Source: Olsenella_L sp051876355 (lineage in GTDB: Bacteria; Actinomycetota; Coriobacteriia; Coriobacteriales; Atopobiaceae). From it: 9,556 nucleotides of DNA. The first letter of the stretch is position 1, and each line of letters begins with the position of its first letter. Both the position numbers and the translations under genes were made by a program. The stretch lies in contig JBJEHU010000031.1 of NCBI GenBank assembly GCA_051876355.1, forward strand, positions 1-9,556, in the 5' to 3' direction. This document shows positions 1-6,235 of this stretch, piece by piece. A model generated the notes under the pieces. That model made no database searches and was not told where the DNA came from. It was given only the letters and a program-made list of their open reading frames with translations.

Positions 1-124
1 GTGCCCCTGGGAGGTCTACCACTGCCAGTCGTTGCACTTGCTCTGAGGATTCGCCGCACAAAAGAATGCATCTCAAGGTACGCAGCCAAAGCTGTGGACG
101 AAGGATCTTGTCCTTATCATCCTC

Positions 125-1255
125 GTGAATCTCTGCGTCTTCACGAACCACATCATGAGTCTCTCGACGTTCCCGTTCTTCATCCAGAGCCTGGGCGGGA
201 CCGAGGCAATCGCCGGCATCTGCGCCGCTGTCTTCTCGTTCGTCGCTGTCATCATCCGTCCGTTCGTGGGCTGGTGGCTCGACAACGGCGTAAGGCGTGC
301 TGCCCTCGTTATAGGCCTTCTGCTCCTCGGCCTTGCGCCTCTGGGCTACGTGTTCGTGCCGACGCTCTCTCTTGCTATCGCCCTCCGTATGGTCCACGGT
401 GTCGGCCTCTCGTTCTCGAACTCCACGACCGCAACCGTTGCCTCGGACGTTATCTGCCGTCCGCGCTTCGCTGAGGGCATGGGATACTTCGGCATGGCTA
501 CCGCCCTGGCATCGGCCATTGCACCGGCCCTGGGCCTCGAGCTCATGTATGGCTTCGGCTTCAAGGTGCTCTATGCAACGGCAGCTGGCATCGCGCTTCT
601 CGGCCTCGTCCTCTTCATGTTCATCAAGGCGCCCAAGGTCGACGTGCCGCACAAGAAGCTTGACCTCAAGACCATCATCAACAGGGATTCGCTTCCCGCC
701 ACGGTCACGATGCTCGTCTTCATGTTCACGTTCGGCGCCCTCGAGAACTTCGTCGCCCTCTTTGCCTCCGAGAACAGCCTGCCTTCTGGCTCCATCTACT
801 TCCTCGTGATGTCTGCGATGCTGCTCCTCGTCCGCGTGACCCTGGGCAAGCTCGTCGATGAGAAGGGCGAGGCCTTCTTCGTCTATAGCTGCAATGCGGC
901 GATGCTCGTGGCCTTCCTGCTCCTTGCGTTCGTCCCGACGACGGTCACGTTCATCCTCTCTGCCATCCTTGCCGGCTATGCCTTCGGCGGCCTCGAGCCG
1001 AGCCTCCAGTCCATGGCGGTACACACGGCAGACGATGCAAGCAGGGGCTCTGCAAACTCGACGTTCCTCTGCGGCTACGATATCGGCTATGGCCTCGGCG
1101 GCGGCGTCGCAGGCTCTCTCATCACGGCAGCCGGCTACACGACGATGTGGTCTGTCGTGTCCCTTGCCTGCGTCCTCTCGGTCCTCACCTACTTCTTCTG
1201 GGCACGCCATTCCGATACGTCCTTCACGAAGCTCATCCGTGCAGACAGGGGCTAG
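125..1255 (+). CDS. MFS transporter, sugar/drug efflux type, 5' end uncertain
   Basis: Predicted cytoplasmic-membrane major facilitator superfamily permease; the substrate cannot be read from sequence. From the GTG at 125 it has 376 residues, nearly all hydrophobic helices. A motif-A-like loop, RPFVGWWLDNGVRR, lies at residues 45-58, with a second-half counterpart, LVRVTLGKLVDEKG, at about 235-248. A Gly-rich helix (GYDIGYGLGGGVAG) lies at 317-330, as in arabinose-efflux-like MFS proteins. The start is doubtful. The same frame is open back to the TGA at 44-46 and reads KLWTKDLVLIILV just before 125, which looks like the missing front of helix 1. Yet no ATG, GTG or TTG exists in frame between 47 and 124. 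An ATG at 66 is out of frame by one base. No clear ribosome binding site precedes 125. The gene is convergent with the GntR regulator. The MFS identity is secure; the start is not. Confidence 0.85.
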   Translation: MNLCVFTNHIMSLSTFPFFIQSLGGTEAIAGICAAVFSFVAVIIRPFVGWWLDNGVRRAALVIGLLLLGLAPLGYVFVPTLSLAIALRMVHGVGLSFSNSTTATVASDVICRPRFAEGMGYFGMATALASAIAPALGLELMYGFGFKVLYATAAGIALLGLVLFMFIKAPKVDVPHKKLDLKTIINRDSLPATVTMLVFMFTFGALENFVALFASENSLPSGSIYFLVMSAMLLLVRVTLGKLVDEKGEAFFVYSCNAAMLVAFLLLAFVPTTVTFILSAILAGYAFGGLEPSLQSMAVHTADDASRGSANSTFLCGYDIGYGLGGGVAGSLITAAGYTTMWSVVSLACVLSVLTYFFWARHSDTSFTKLIRADRG

Positions 1256-1280
1256 CGCCTTGCGCATATCCCGCACTGAG

Positions 1281-1316
1281 AAGGGCGGCTGGCATACGAT
1301 GTGCCAGCCGCCCTTT
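1281..1316. terminator. Shared hairpin terminator between convergent genes
   Basis: A perfect 14-bp stem pairs 1281-1294 (AAGGGCGGCTGGCA) with 1302-1315 across a 7-nt loop. It lies 25 nt after the MFS stop and 27 nt beyond the end of the oppositely oriented GntR gene. The stem begins with AA and ends with TTT, so it could stop transcription from either side, although the U-tract is short. Intrinsic termination is inferred from position and stem strength. Confidence 0.8.
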
Positions 1317-1342
1317 CGCGTCTCTGTATGCTTCAGTCTGCC

Positions 1343-2062
1343 CTATTTGGCAGAGATCACGTAGAGCTCGTATCCATGGGCATGGCGGGAGATGGAGTAC
1401 TCGAACGCCTTGCCGTCATCGAGGAATGCTGTCTGCTCCACCTCGAGCAAAGGGCTCGTCTTCTCCTCGTGGAGCTCACGCACCTCGAGCTCGGTCGGAA
1501 GTACCGCACGCACGGTCCTGTGGGCGCTCGAGATCTTGAGGCCGAGGTCGTCCTCGATGAAGGAATAGATGCTTGTCTCGACCGCGGCGGTCTTGAGGTC
1601 GGGAATGACATCGATAGGCATGTAGGTGTACTCGATGGCAAGAGGCATATCGTTTGCGGAGCGCACGCGCACGATATGGTAGACGAAGCCGTCCTCGTCC
1701 ATATCGAGGGCCTCGGCAACCTTTGTGGAGGGACGCTCGACCGTGAACTGCAGCACCTTCGTCGAGACCTTCTCGCTCCTGGCCCTATGCTCTGCCATGA
1801 AGCCGGTCATCTGGTTCGAGTATTCGCCCATGAGGGCCTCGGGCACCTTCTCGCCGAGCTTCTTCACGAAGGAGCCGGAGCCGCGACGGCGCGAGATGTA
1901 GCCCATGGCCTCAAGCTGGTCCATGGCCTTCTTGATCGTGATCTTGCTGACGCCGTACTTGTCGCACAGCTGTGCCGTGGAGGGAAGCTGCGAGTAGGGC
2001 GGGTAGGCGCCGGACTCTATGCCTTCCACGATATCGTCGATGACCGCTTGGTATTTCAGCAC
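1343..2062 (-). CDS. GntR/HutC-family transcriptional regulator with UTRA domain
   Basis: Predicted ligand-responsive repressor. With the GTG start at 2062 it has 239 residues, the usual HutC-family size. It begins MLKYQAVIDDIVEGI, the normal opening of the winged helix-turn-helix, which covers residues 1-68. The recognition region SKITIKKAMDQLEAMGY (39-55) is followed by the wing RRRGSGSFV (58-66). Residues ~95-235 match a UTRA effector domain (FVYHIVRVRSAND, LAIEYTYMPI, then a C-terminal EYSISRHAHGYEL strand). The same frame stays open upstream to ATGs at 2101 and 2146. Codons there (AGA, GGA, ATA, GTA, TAT) are unlike the gene, and neither ATG has a clear ribosome binding site. GTG 2062 has only a weak AGG six bases upstream. 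It diverges from the beta-glucoside PTS operon, so a 6-phospho-sugar effector and repression of that operon are likely but inferred. Confidence 0.88.
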   Translation of the reverse strand: MLKYQAVIDDIVEGIESGAYPPYSQLPSTAQLCDKYGVSKITIKKAMDQLEAMGYISRRRGSGSFVKKLGEKVPEALMGEYSNQMTGFMAEHRARSEKVSTKVLQFTVERPSTKVAEALDMDEDGFVYHIVRVRSANDMPLAIEYTYMPIDVIPDLKTAAVETSIYSFIEDDLGLKISSAHRTVRAVLPTELEVRELHEEKTSPLLEVEQTAFLDDGKAFEYSISRHAHGYELYVISAK

Positions 2063-2199
2063 GTTCTGCCTGCTCTCATATATGGGGACAGCTTCGCACA
2101 TACCCGCGCTCTGCTCAATCCATACAGCTGCATAGTGTCCTCTCATGAATAGCAGAGTGGGGACCTGCAGGGAAATCTGACACGGAAAAAGCGGGATAG

Positions 2200-2228
2200 C
2201 TGCCGTTCGCCGCCGAAAACCTGCCGTT
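2200..2228. repeat. Direct repeat CTGCCGTT x2, 21 bp apart
   Basis: CTGCCGTT occurs at 2200-2207 and again at 2221-2228. The start-to-start distance is 21 bp, about two turns of the helix, so both copies face the same side of the DNA. They lie in the non-coding region between the divergent GntR and GH1 genes. This could be a regulator binding site; no known motif was recognised. Confidence 0.4.
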
Positions 2229-2235
2229 AGTAGAC

Positions 2236-2265
2236 ATAAGAAGCGAAAAATAAAACCTATCCCAA
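2236..2265 (-). promoter_or_regulatory. Weak candidate promoter for the GntR gene
   Basis: On the minus strand TTGGGA (complement of 2260-2265) precedes TCTTAT (complement of 2236-2241) with an 18-bp spacer. Each hexamer matches the vegetative consensus at four of six positions. It points toward the GntR gene and would give a leader of roughly 165 nt if the GTG at 2062 is the start. The match is modest. Confidence 0.3.
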
Positions 2266-2272
2266 ATTAAAC

Positions 2273-2301
2273 TAGACATGTCAGGTTAAGAATGAGAATA
2301 T
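2273..2301 (+). promoter_or_regulatory. Candidate promoter of the beta-glucoside operon
   Basis: TAGACA (2273-2278, five of six against TTGACA) is followed after 17 bp by GAATAT (2296-2301). The TG at 2293-2294 makes this an extended -10 element (TGaGAATAT). Transcription would start near 2308, about 58 nt before the GH1 start codon and just upstream of the palindrome at 2319-2336. An 8-bp palindrome, GACATGTC (2275-2282), overlaps the -35 element. Confidence 0.5.
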
Positions 2302-2318
2302 ATGTGCCAGCACAAAGA

Positions 2319-2336
2319 CCTGAACGGAAGTTCAGG
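2319..2336. promoter_or_regulatory. Perfect palindrome, likely operator (or leader hairpin)
   Basis: CCTGAACGGAAGTTCAGG is a perfect inverted repeat with 7-bp arms and a 4-bp centre. It lies between the candidate promoter and the GH1 ribosome binding site. The length and symmetry suit a dimeric winged-helix repressor such as the divergent GntR protein; binding just downstream of the transcription start would block the operon. A half-similar sequence, CTAGACATGTCAGG, overlaps the -35 element at 2272-2285. In RNA it could form a hairpin, but no terminator follows it, so antitermination is less likely. Confidence 0.55.
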
Positions 2337-2365
2337 ATGTGAGGGAGACAAAGGAGAGGAGTGCA

Positions 2366-3766
2366 ATGGGTCAGATCAAGCTGCCGGATGACTTCTTCTT
2401 CGGCGCTGCGATGTCAGGCCCGCAGACGGAAGGGGGATGGCAGGATGGAGGAAAGCTCGAGAACCTCTGGGATACCTGGTCGAATCTCGACATCGCTGCC
2501 TTTCACAACCGTGTGGGATCGTACGCCGGAAACGACTTCGGCCAGCGCTATGAGGAGGACTTCGAGCTTCTTGCATCGCTCGGCCTCACGTCGGTGAGGA
2601 CCTCCATCCAGTGGAGCCGCCTTCTGGACCAGGACGGGAACGTGAACCCTCAGGGCGAGGCGTTCTACCACAAGATCTTCGCCGCTGCGAAGAAGGCAGG
2701 CATCGAGGTGTTCGTGAACCTATACCACTTCGATATGCCGACCTATCTCTTCCGCCGTGGCGGATGGGAGTCCCGCGAGGTCGTCGAGGCCTACGCAGAC
2801 TACGCCGAGAAGGCGTTCCGCACGTTCGGCAAGGAGATCCGCTGCTGGTTCACGTTCAATGAGCCGATCGTCGAGCCCGAGCAGAGATACACCTCAGGCG
2901 AGTGGTTCCCGTTCATCCGCGACTACGGACGCGCCCGCGTGGCACAGTACAACATCTCCGTTGCACACTGCCTCGCCGTCCGTGCCTTCCGTCGCGTGAA
3001 GGCAGAGGGAGCGATGCTCCCCGATGCAAGGATCGGCCTCATCAACTGCTTCACGCCGCCCTACACGAAGGAGAACCCGTCTCCTGCAGATCTCGAAGCG
3101 GTGCGCATGACGGACGGCGTCGCGAACCGCTGGTGGCTCGACCTCGTGGCCGAAGGGCATCTGCCGGACGACGTGATTGCCACGCTCGAGAGCAGGGGAA
3201 TCGTCCTTCCCAAACGTCCCGAGGATGAGCGCATCTTCGAGGATGGCAAGGTGGACTGGCTCGGCTTCAACTACTACCACCCCGAGCGCGTCCAGGCACC
3301 GGCACATGATACGGACGAGAACGGCATCCCGGTCTTCGCGGATCCCTATGTGTGGCCCGACGCCGAGATGAACAAGAGCCGTGGCTGGGAGATCTATCCG
3401 AAGGGCATCTACGACTTCGCGATGAACATCAAGGAGAACTACCCCGACCTCGAGTGGTTCGTCTCCGAGAATGGCATCGGCATCGAGCGCGAGGACCTGA
3501 AGAAGGACAAGGATGGCGTCATCCAGGATGACTACCGCATCGACTTCGTCCGCCGCCACCTCGAGTGGATCGCGAAGGCAATCGACGAGGGCGCCAAGTG
3601 CCGTGGCTACCATTACTGGGCCGTCATCGACAACTGGTCCTGGAAGAACGCCTTCAAGAACCGCTACGGATTCGTCGAGGTAGACCTCGAGGACAACTAC
3701 AGGCGCCGTCTCAAGAAGTCCGCTCAATGGCTGAAGCGCGTCGCCACGACGCATGAGATCGATTAG
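2366..3766 (+). CDS. GH1 6-phospho-beta-glucosidase
   Basis: Cytoplasmic glycoside hydrolase family 1 enzyme, 466 residues (normal family size), predicted to cleave 6-phospho-beta-glucosides such as cellobiose-6-phosphate. It opens with LPDDFFFGAAMSGPQTEG, the usual beta/alpha-barrel start. The acid/base is Glu166 in TFNEP (163-167) and the nucleophile Glu368 in SENG (367-370). Ordinary beta-glucosidases have a Glu in the FEW motif near the active site; here it is WSW with Ser425, as in phospho-glycosidases. Tyr434 also fits the phosphate pocket, and Lys431 and Asn432 lie between them. ATG 2366 is chosen because AAGGAGAGGAG (2351-2361) sits just upstream; the GTG at 2339 lies before that site. 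No signal peptide is seen. It is first in the operon, with EIIC 10 nt downstream. The context strongly supports the phospho-sugar assignment; the aglycone is unknown. Confidence 0.93.
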   Translation: MGQIKLPDDFFFGAAMSGPQTEGGWQDGGKLENLWDTWSNLDIAAFHNRVGSYAGNDFGQRYEEDFELLASLGLTSVRTSIQWSRLLDQDGNVNPQGEAFYHKIFAAAKKAGIEVFVNLYHFDMPTYLFRRGGWESREVVEAYADYAEKAFRTFGKEIRCWFTFNEPIVEPEQRYTSGEWFPFIRDYGRARVAQYNISVAHCLAVRAFRRVKAEGAMLPDARIGLINCFTPPYTKENPSPADLEAVRMTDGVANRWWLDLVAEGHLPDDVIATLESRGIVLPKRPEDERIFEDGKVDWLGFNYYHPERVQAPAHDTDENGIPVFADPYVWPDAEMNKSRGWEIYPKGIYDFAMNIKENYPDLEWFVSENGIGIEREDLKKDKDGVIQDDYRIDFVRRHLEWIAKAIDEGAKCRGYHYWAVIDNWSWKNAFKNRYGFVEVDLEDNYRRRLKKSAQWLKRVATTHEID

Positions 3767-3776
3767 GGAGAGAGAA

Positions 3777-5210
3777 ATGGCAGAAGAGACAGAGGAGAAG
3801 ACAGCGTTCCTCGACAAGTTCGCTGAAGTCTCCGCAAAGATCGGCAACCAGATCCATCTGAGGACGCTGCGCGATGCATTCGCGACCGTCATGCCGCTCT
3901 ACATCCTGGCCGGCATCGCCGTCCTCATCAACAACGTTATCTTCCCGCTCATCTGGGCCAAGGGAACGGCAGAGCTTGCCGCTGTCCAGGTCTGGGGCAA
4001 CGCCGTCACGCTCGGCACGCTGAACTTCGCCGCTGTCATCCTTGCAGGCGTCCTTGGCTACTGCTTCGCAAAGAACAAGCGCTTCGACAACCCGATCGCC
4101 TGCGTCGTCGTCGGCATCTCCTCGTTCGTGATCATGATGCCGCAGGCCCTCACGGCCACGATCGGCAACTACCTTGTGGCTTCGAGCACGACAGACAAGA
4201 CCGCTGAAGCTGTAAAGATCGCCCTCACGGACCTCAATATCACGCTGCCTTCCGGCTATGCCCTTTCGGGTGCCCAGGTCTCTGGCGCCTTCACGACGTC
4301 CTTCACCGGCGCCAACGGCCTCTTCGGTGCCATCATCGTCGGCCTTCTTGCCACGACGATCTTCATCAAGCTCTCCCAGAACGACAAGCTCAAGGTGAAC
4401 CTCGGCGAGGGCGTGCCGCCTGCAGTCGCTGACTCCTTCAATGTCATGTTCCCGATGCTTCTGACGCTCTCCTTCTGGGGCCTCATTGCAGCCCTTCTCT
4501 CCGGCCTCTTCGGTACGGACCTCCTGACGCTTATCGCCACCGGCATCGCCGCTCCTCTCAAGGGCGTCATGAACGCCGGTCCTTGGGCTGTCATCATCAT
4601 CTACACCTTCGCAAACCTCCTCTTCTGCCTCGGCATCCACCAGTCCACGATCTCCGGCGTCCTTGCAGAGCCGATCCTCACGATGCTCATCGTCGACAAC
4701 ATGGCGACGTTCGCTGCTGGCCAGCCGATTCCTGTGGACCACTACATGAACATGCAGATCGTGAACTCCTTCGCCCTCATCGGCGGCTCCGGCTGCACGC
4801 TGGCTCTCCTTCTCGACACGTTCCTCTTCTCGAAGTCGAAGACGTCCAAGGAAGTCGCAAAGCTCGCTATCCTTCCTGGCCTCTTCAACATCAACGAGCC
4901 GGTCATCTACGGCTACCCGATCGTCTACAACCTCCCGCTCATCATCCCGTTCGTGCTCGTCCCCGATCTCTGCATCGGCCTCACCTATGGTCTCACCTGC
5001 GCAGGACTCATCAGCCCCTGCATCGCCCAGGTGCCCTGGACGACCCCGGCTGTCATCTCCGCCTTCCTGGCTACCGGCCTCGACTGGAGGGCAGCTGTCT
5101 GGCAGGTCATCGAGATCGTCGGTGCCATGGCCATCTACCTGCCGTTCATGAGGGTCTCTGAGCGTGCACAGGCCAAGGCTGCCGAGATCGCTGCCGAGAC
5201 CGAGGAGTAA
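3777..5210 (+). CDS. PTS lactose/cellobiose-family EIIC permease
   Basis: Membrane-embedded channel component that carries a beta-glucoside/diglucoside inward while EIIB phosphorylates it. It has 477 residues, slightly longer than the usual 430-460, with soluble acidic tails (MAEETEEK at the start, ERAQAKAAEIAAETEE at the end). The N-terminal core MPLYILAGIAVLINN (39-53) and the hallmark FNINEPVIYGYPIVYN (370-385) place it in the CelB/ChbC/LacE family. Glu374 in NINEP and His288 in GIHQS correspond to the substrate-contacting Glu and His known from a ChbC structure; the alignment is from memory. ATG 3777 is preferred over ATG 3753, which overlaps the GH1 end, because AGGGAG lies at 3765-3770. 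It is cotranscribed with GH1 (10-nt gap). The exact sugar (cellobiose, gentiobiose, aryl-glucoside, chitobiose) cannot be fixed; the linked 6-phospho-beta-glucosidase favours a beta-glucoside. Confidence 0.93.
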   Translation: MAEETEEKTAFLDKFAEVSAKIGNQIHLRTLRDAFATVMPLYILAGIAVLINNVIFPLIWAKGTAELAAVQVWGNAVTLGTLNFAAVILAGVLGYCFAKNKRFDNPIACVVVGISSFVIMMPQALTATIGNYLVASSTTDKTAEAVKIALTDLNITLPSGYALSGAQVSGAFTTSFTGANGLFGAIIVGLLATTIFIKLSQNDKLKVNLGEGVPPAVADSFNVMFPMLLTLSFWGLIAALLSGLFGTDLLTLIATGIAAPLKGVMNAGPWAVIIIYTFANLLFCLGIHQSTISGVLAEPILTMLIVDNMATFAAGQPIPVDHYMNMQIVNSFALIGGSGCTLALLLDTFLFSKSKTSKEVAKLAILPGLFNINEPVIYGYPIVYNLPLIIPFVLVPDLCIGLTYGLTCAGLISPCIAQVPWTTPAVISAFLATGLDWRAAVWQVIEIVGAMAIYLPFMRVSERAQAKAAEIAAETEE

Positions 5211-5230
5211 GGACCACTCCTTCCCCCATG

Positions 5231-5267
5231 CCCCTGGGCCCGCCTGCCGGCGGGCCCGCTCCAGGGG
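5231..5267 (+). promoter_or_regulatory. Very stable GC-rich intercistronic hairpin
   Basis: GGGCCCGCC (5236-5244) pairs perfectly with GGCGGGCCC (5249-5257) around a TGCC loop. Alternatively CCCCTGG (5231-5237) pairs with CCAGGGG (5261-5267), with an inner GCCCGCC/GGCGGGC stem and a 5-nt bulge. It starts 21 nt after the EIIC stop. There is no U-tract, so it is more likely an RNA-stability or processing element or a partial attenuator than a full terminator. Read-through is expected because EIIB and EIIA follow. Confidence 0.65.
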
Positions 5268-5280
5268 AGTGCATGAGGGA

Positions 5281-5298
5281 ATATGCAAGATATGCAAG
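5281..5298 (+). repeat. Tandem 9-bp direct repeat ATATGCAAG x2
   Basis: ATATGCAAG occurs twice head to tail (5281-5289 and 5290-5298) in the gap between EIIC and EIIB, just upstream of two further hairpins. It could be slippage-prone or a small binding site. It also places ATG codons at 5283 and 5292 in frame with EIIB. No function is recognised. Confidence 0.45.
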
Positions 5299-5310
5299 TA
5301 CTGCGTGCTG

Positions 5311-5359
5311 CTGGCGGAGCACGGAAGAAGAATCCGCCAGGCGCCCTGGGGCAGGGCGC
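5311..5359 (+). promoter_or_regulatory. Two adjacent hairpins upstream of EIIB
   Basis: CTGGCGGA (5311-5318) pairs with TCCGCCAG (5333-5340) across a 14-nt A/G-rich loop. Immediately after it, GCGCCCTG (5341-5348) pairs with CAGGGCGC (5352-5359) across a GGG loop. They end 19 nt before the EIIB Shine-Dalgarno site. With the hairpin at 5231-5267 this makes three stems in the 183-nt gap. A role in setting EIIB/EIIA output or mRNA stability is inferred. Confidence 0.5.
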
Positions 5360-5393
5360 AGAAAAGTTCCTGAGGGACAAGGAGTGCACCACC

Positions 5394-5699
5394 ATGAAGA
5401 AGATTCTTTTGGCATGCAACGCTGGCATGTCCACGAGCCTGCTCGTCCAGAAGATGCAGGCAGAGGCCAAGAAGCAGGGCCTCGACGTCGAGATCAAGGC
5501 AGACCCTTTGAACAAGGCGCTCGATCTCATCGATGACGCAGACATCCTGATGCTCGGGCCCCAGATTGCCTACGCAAAGAAGGACGCCGAAGATGTTGCC
5601 AAGGGCCGCATCCCTGTTACCGTCATCGCAATGGCAGACTACGGCCGCATGAACGCGAAGAAGATCCTCGCCGATGCGATGAAGCTGATGGGTGAGTAG
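5394..5699 (+). CDS. PTS lactose/cellobiose-family EIIB
   Basis: Soluble cytoplasmic phosphocarrier that receives phosphate from EIIA on a cysteine and passes it to the sugar held in EIIC. The 101 residues are the normal size. It begins MKKILLACNAGMSTSLLV, the typical EIIB-cellobiose P-loop, with Cys8 as the phosphorylated residue. The rest follows the family: LGPQIAY at 55-61 and ADYGRMNAKKIL near the C-terminus. ATG 5394 has AAGGAG at 5379-5384. The frame is open 37 codons further up to ATG 5283, but family homology begins exactly at 5394 and that stretch is made of hairpins and atypical codons. EIIA follows after a single base (stop TAG 5697-5699, next ATG 5701), so translation of the two is probably coupled. 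Confidence 0.94.
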   Translation: MKKILLACNAGMSTSLLVQKMQAEAKKQGLDVEIKADPLNKALDLIDDADILMLGPQIAYAKKDAEDVAKGRIPVTVIAMADYGRMNAKKILADAMKLMGE

Positions 5700-5700
5700 C

Positions 5701-6042
5701 ATGGCAGAAGAGACGACGCCCGAAACGCCGGATATGGAAGAGGTCTGCTTCGAGATCATCGCTTCCGTGGGAACGGCAAAGTCGATGTACATCGAGGCCA
5801 TCTCCAAGGCCAAGGAAGGCAAGTTCGACGAGGCCGAGGACCTCATGAAGCAGGGCTCCGATGCGTTTCTCGAGGGCCACAACGTGCACCTCAAGCTCCT
5901 CGCGAACGATGCCGGCGGCCGCTCTGTCCACTTCTCGATGCTCCTCATGCACGCTGAAGACCAGCTCATGGGAGCAGAGACGTTCCGTGTCCTCGCAGAG
6001 GACTTCATCGACGTCTACAAGAGGCTCGACGCAAAGGCGTAG
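5701..6042 (+). CDS. PTS lactose/cellobiose-family EIIA
   Basis: Soluble, helical phosphocarrier that takes phosphate from HPr and gives it to EIIB; members form trimers of three-helix bundles. It has 113 residues, slightly longer than many relatives because of an acidic N-terminal tail (MAEETTPETPDMEE). Helix 1 carries ICFE-like EVCFEIIASVGTAKSMY (14-30). The active histidine is His84 in LLMHAEDQLM (81-90); Asp87 three residues later matches the metal-binding Asp of the LacA trimer. Spacing from EIIB is one base, and only a weak purine stretch within the EIIB end precedes the start, which supports coupling. This is the last gene of the operon, followed by tandem terminators. The EIIA identity is secure. 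Confidence 0.93.
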   Translation: MAEETTPETPDMEEVCFEIIASVGTAKSMYIEAISKAKEGKFDEAEDLMKQGSDAFLEGHNVHLKLLANDAGGRSVHFSMLLMHAEDQLMGAETFRVLAEDFIDVYKRLDAKA

Positions 6043-6072
6043 CGAGCCAGCAAGCAAATAGCCCCTCTCAGC

Positions 6073-6112
6073 GGCGGATGGACCTTCCTCCTTTGGTCCA
6101 TCCGCCATTTCT
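6073..6112 (+). terminator. Intrinsic terminator of the GH1-PTS operon
   Basis: A perfect 12-bp stem pairs GGCGGATGGACC (6073-6084) with GGTCCATCCGCC (6095-6106) over a 10-nt pyrimidine loop, then ATTTCT. It lies 30 nt after the EIIA stop, in the right place for a Rho-independent terminator. Confidence 0.85.
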
Positions 6113-6137
6113 ATGCCGATCCCTCGGACGGCATTTT
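6113..6137 (+). terminator. Second, weaker terminator-like hairpin
   Basis: ATGCCG (6113-6118) pairs with CGGCAT (6129-6134) over a 10-nt loop, and the stem runs into TTTT (6134-6137). Placed directly behind the main terminator, it looks like a backup stop that insulates the GH3 unit. The stem is only 6 bp. Confidence 0.45.
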
Positions 6138-6140
6138 CAG

Positions 6141-6167
6141 TCTGCGTTATGCAGCATGCGTCGCAGA
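6141..6167. repeat. Short inverted repeat upstream of GH3
   Basis: TCTGCG (6141-6146) and CGCAGA (6162-6167) form an inverted repeat around a 15-bp centre containing ATGCAGCATGC. It could be an operator for the GH3 unit. No convincing -35/-10 pair was found between here and the GH3 start, so the promoter of that unit remains unplaced. Confidence 0.3.
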
Positions 6168-6235
6168 GGCGACCGTTTGTGCCACAAGAAACCCTCCCTG
6201 CGTTCCTTCGTCTATCTTAAGAATCGGAAAAGATG

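Noticed and set aside
1..474. 157-codon + strand frame at the left edge
   Set aside because: It overlaps the MFS gene in another frame, and its Arg/His/Pro-rich translation shows no family. Bases 1-65 hold no gene or promoter that I can support.
2063..2146. N-terminal extension of the GntR regulator to ATG 2101 or ATG 2146
   Set aside because: The extra residues do not resemble the family, the codons are AT-rich and unlike the rest of the gene, and the GTG start gives the normal 239-residue length. The choice is a judgement, since ribosome binding sites are weak for all three.
2319..2336. Ribonucleic antiterminator (BglG/LicT type) control of the PTS operon
   Set aside because: No terminator hairpin follows in the leader and no BglG-like gene is present; a GntR operator is the simpler reading.
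5283..5393. Extended EIIB N-terminus from ATG 5283 or 5292
   Set aside because: The EIIB family starts exactly at MKKILLACNAGMS, which has its own AAGGAG site. The upstream codons are atypical and overlap two hairpins. A separate leader peptide cannot be excluded but is not supported.
3711..6008. 765-codon open frame on the minus strand across the PTS genes
   Set aside because: It is antisense to four well-recognised genes, has low-complexity D/E/R-rich translation typical of GC-rich shadow frames, and crosses the EIIC-EIIB hairpins and three start/stop junctions.
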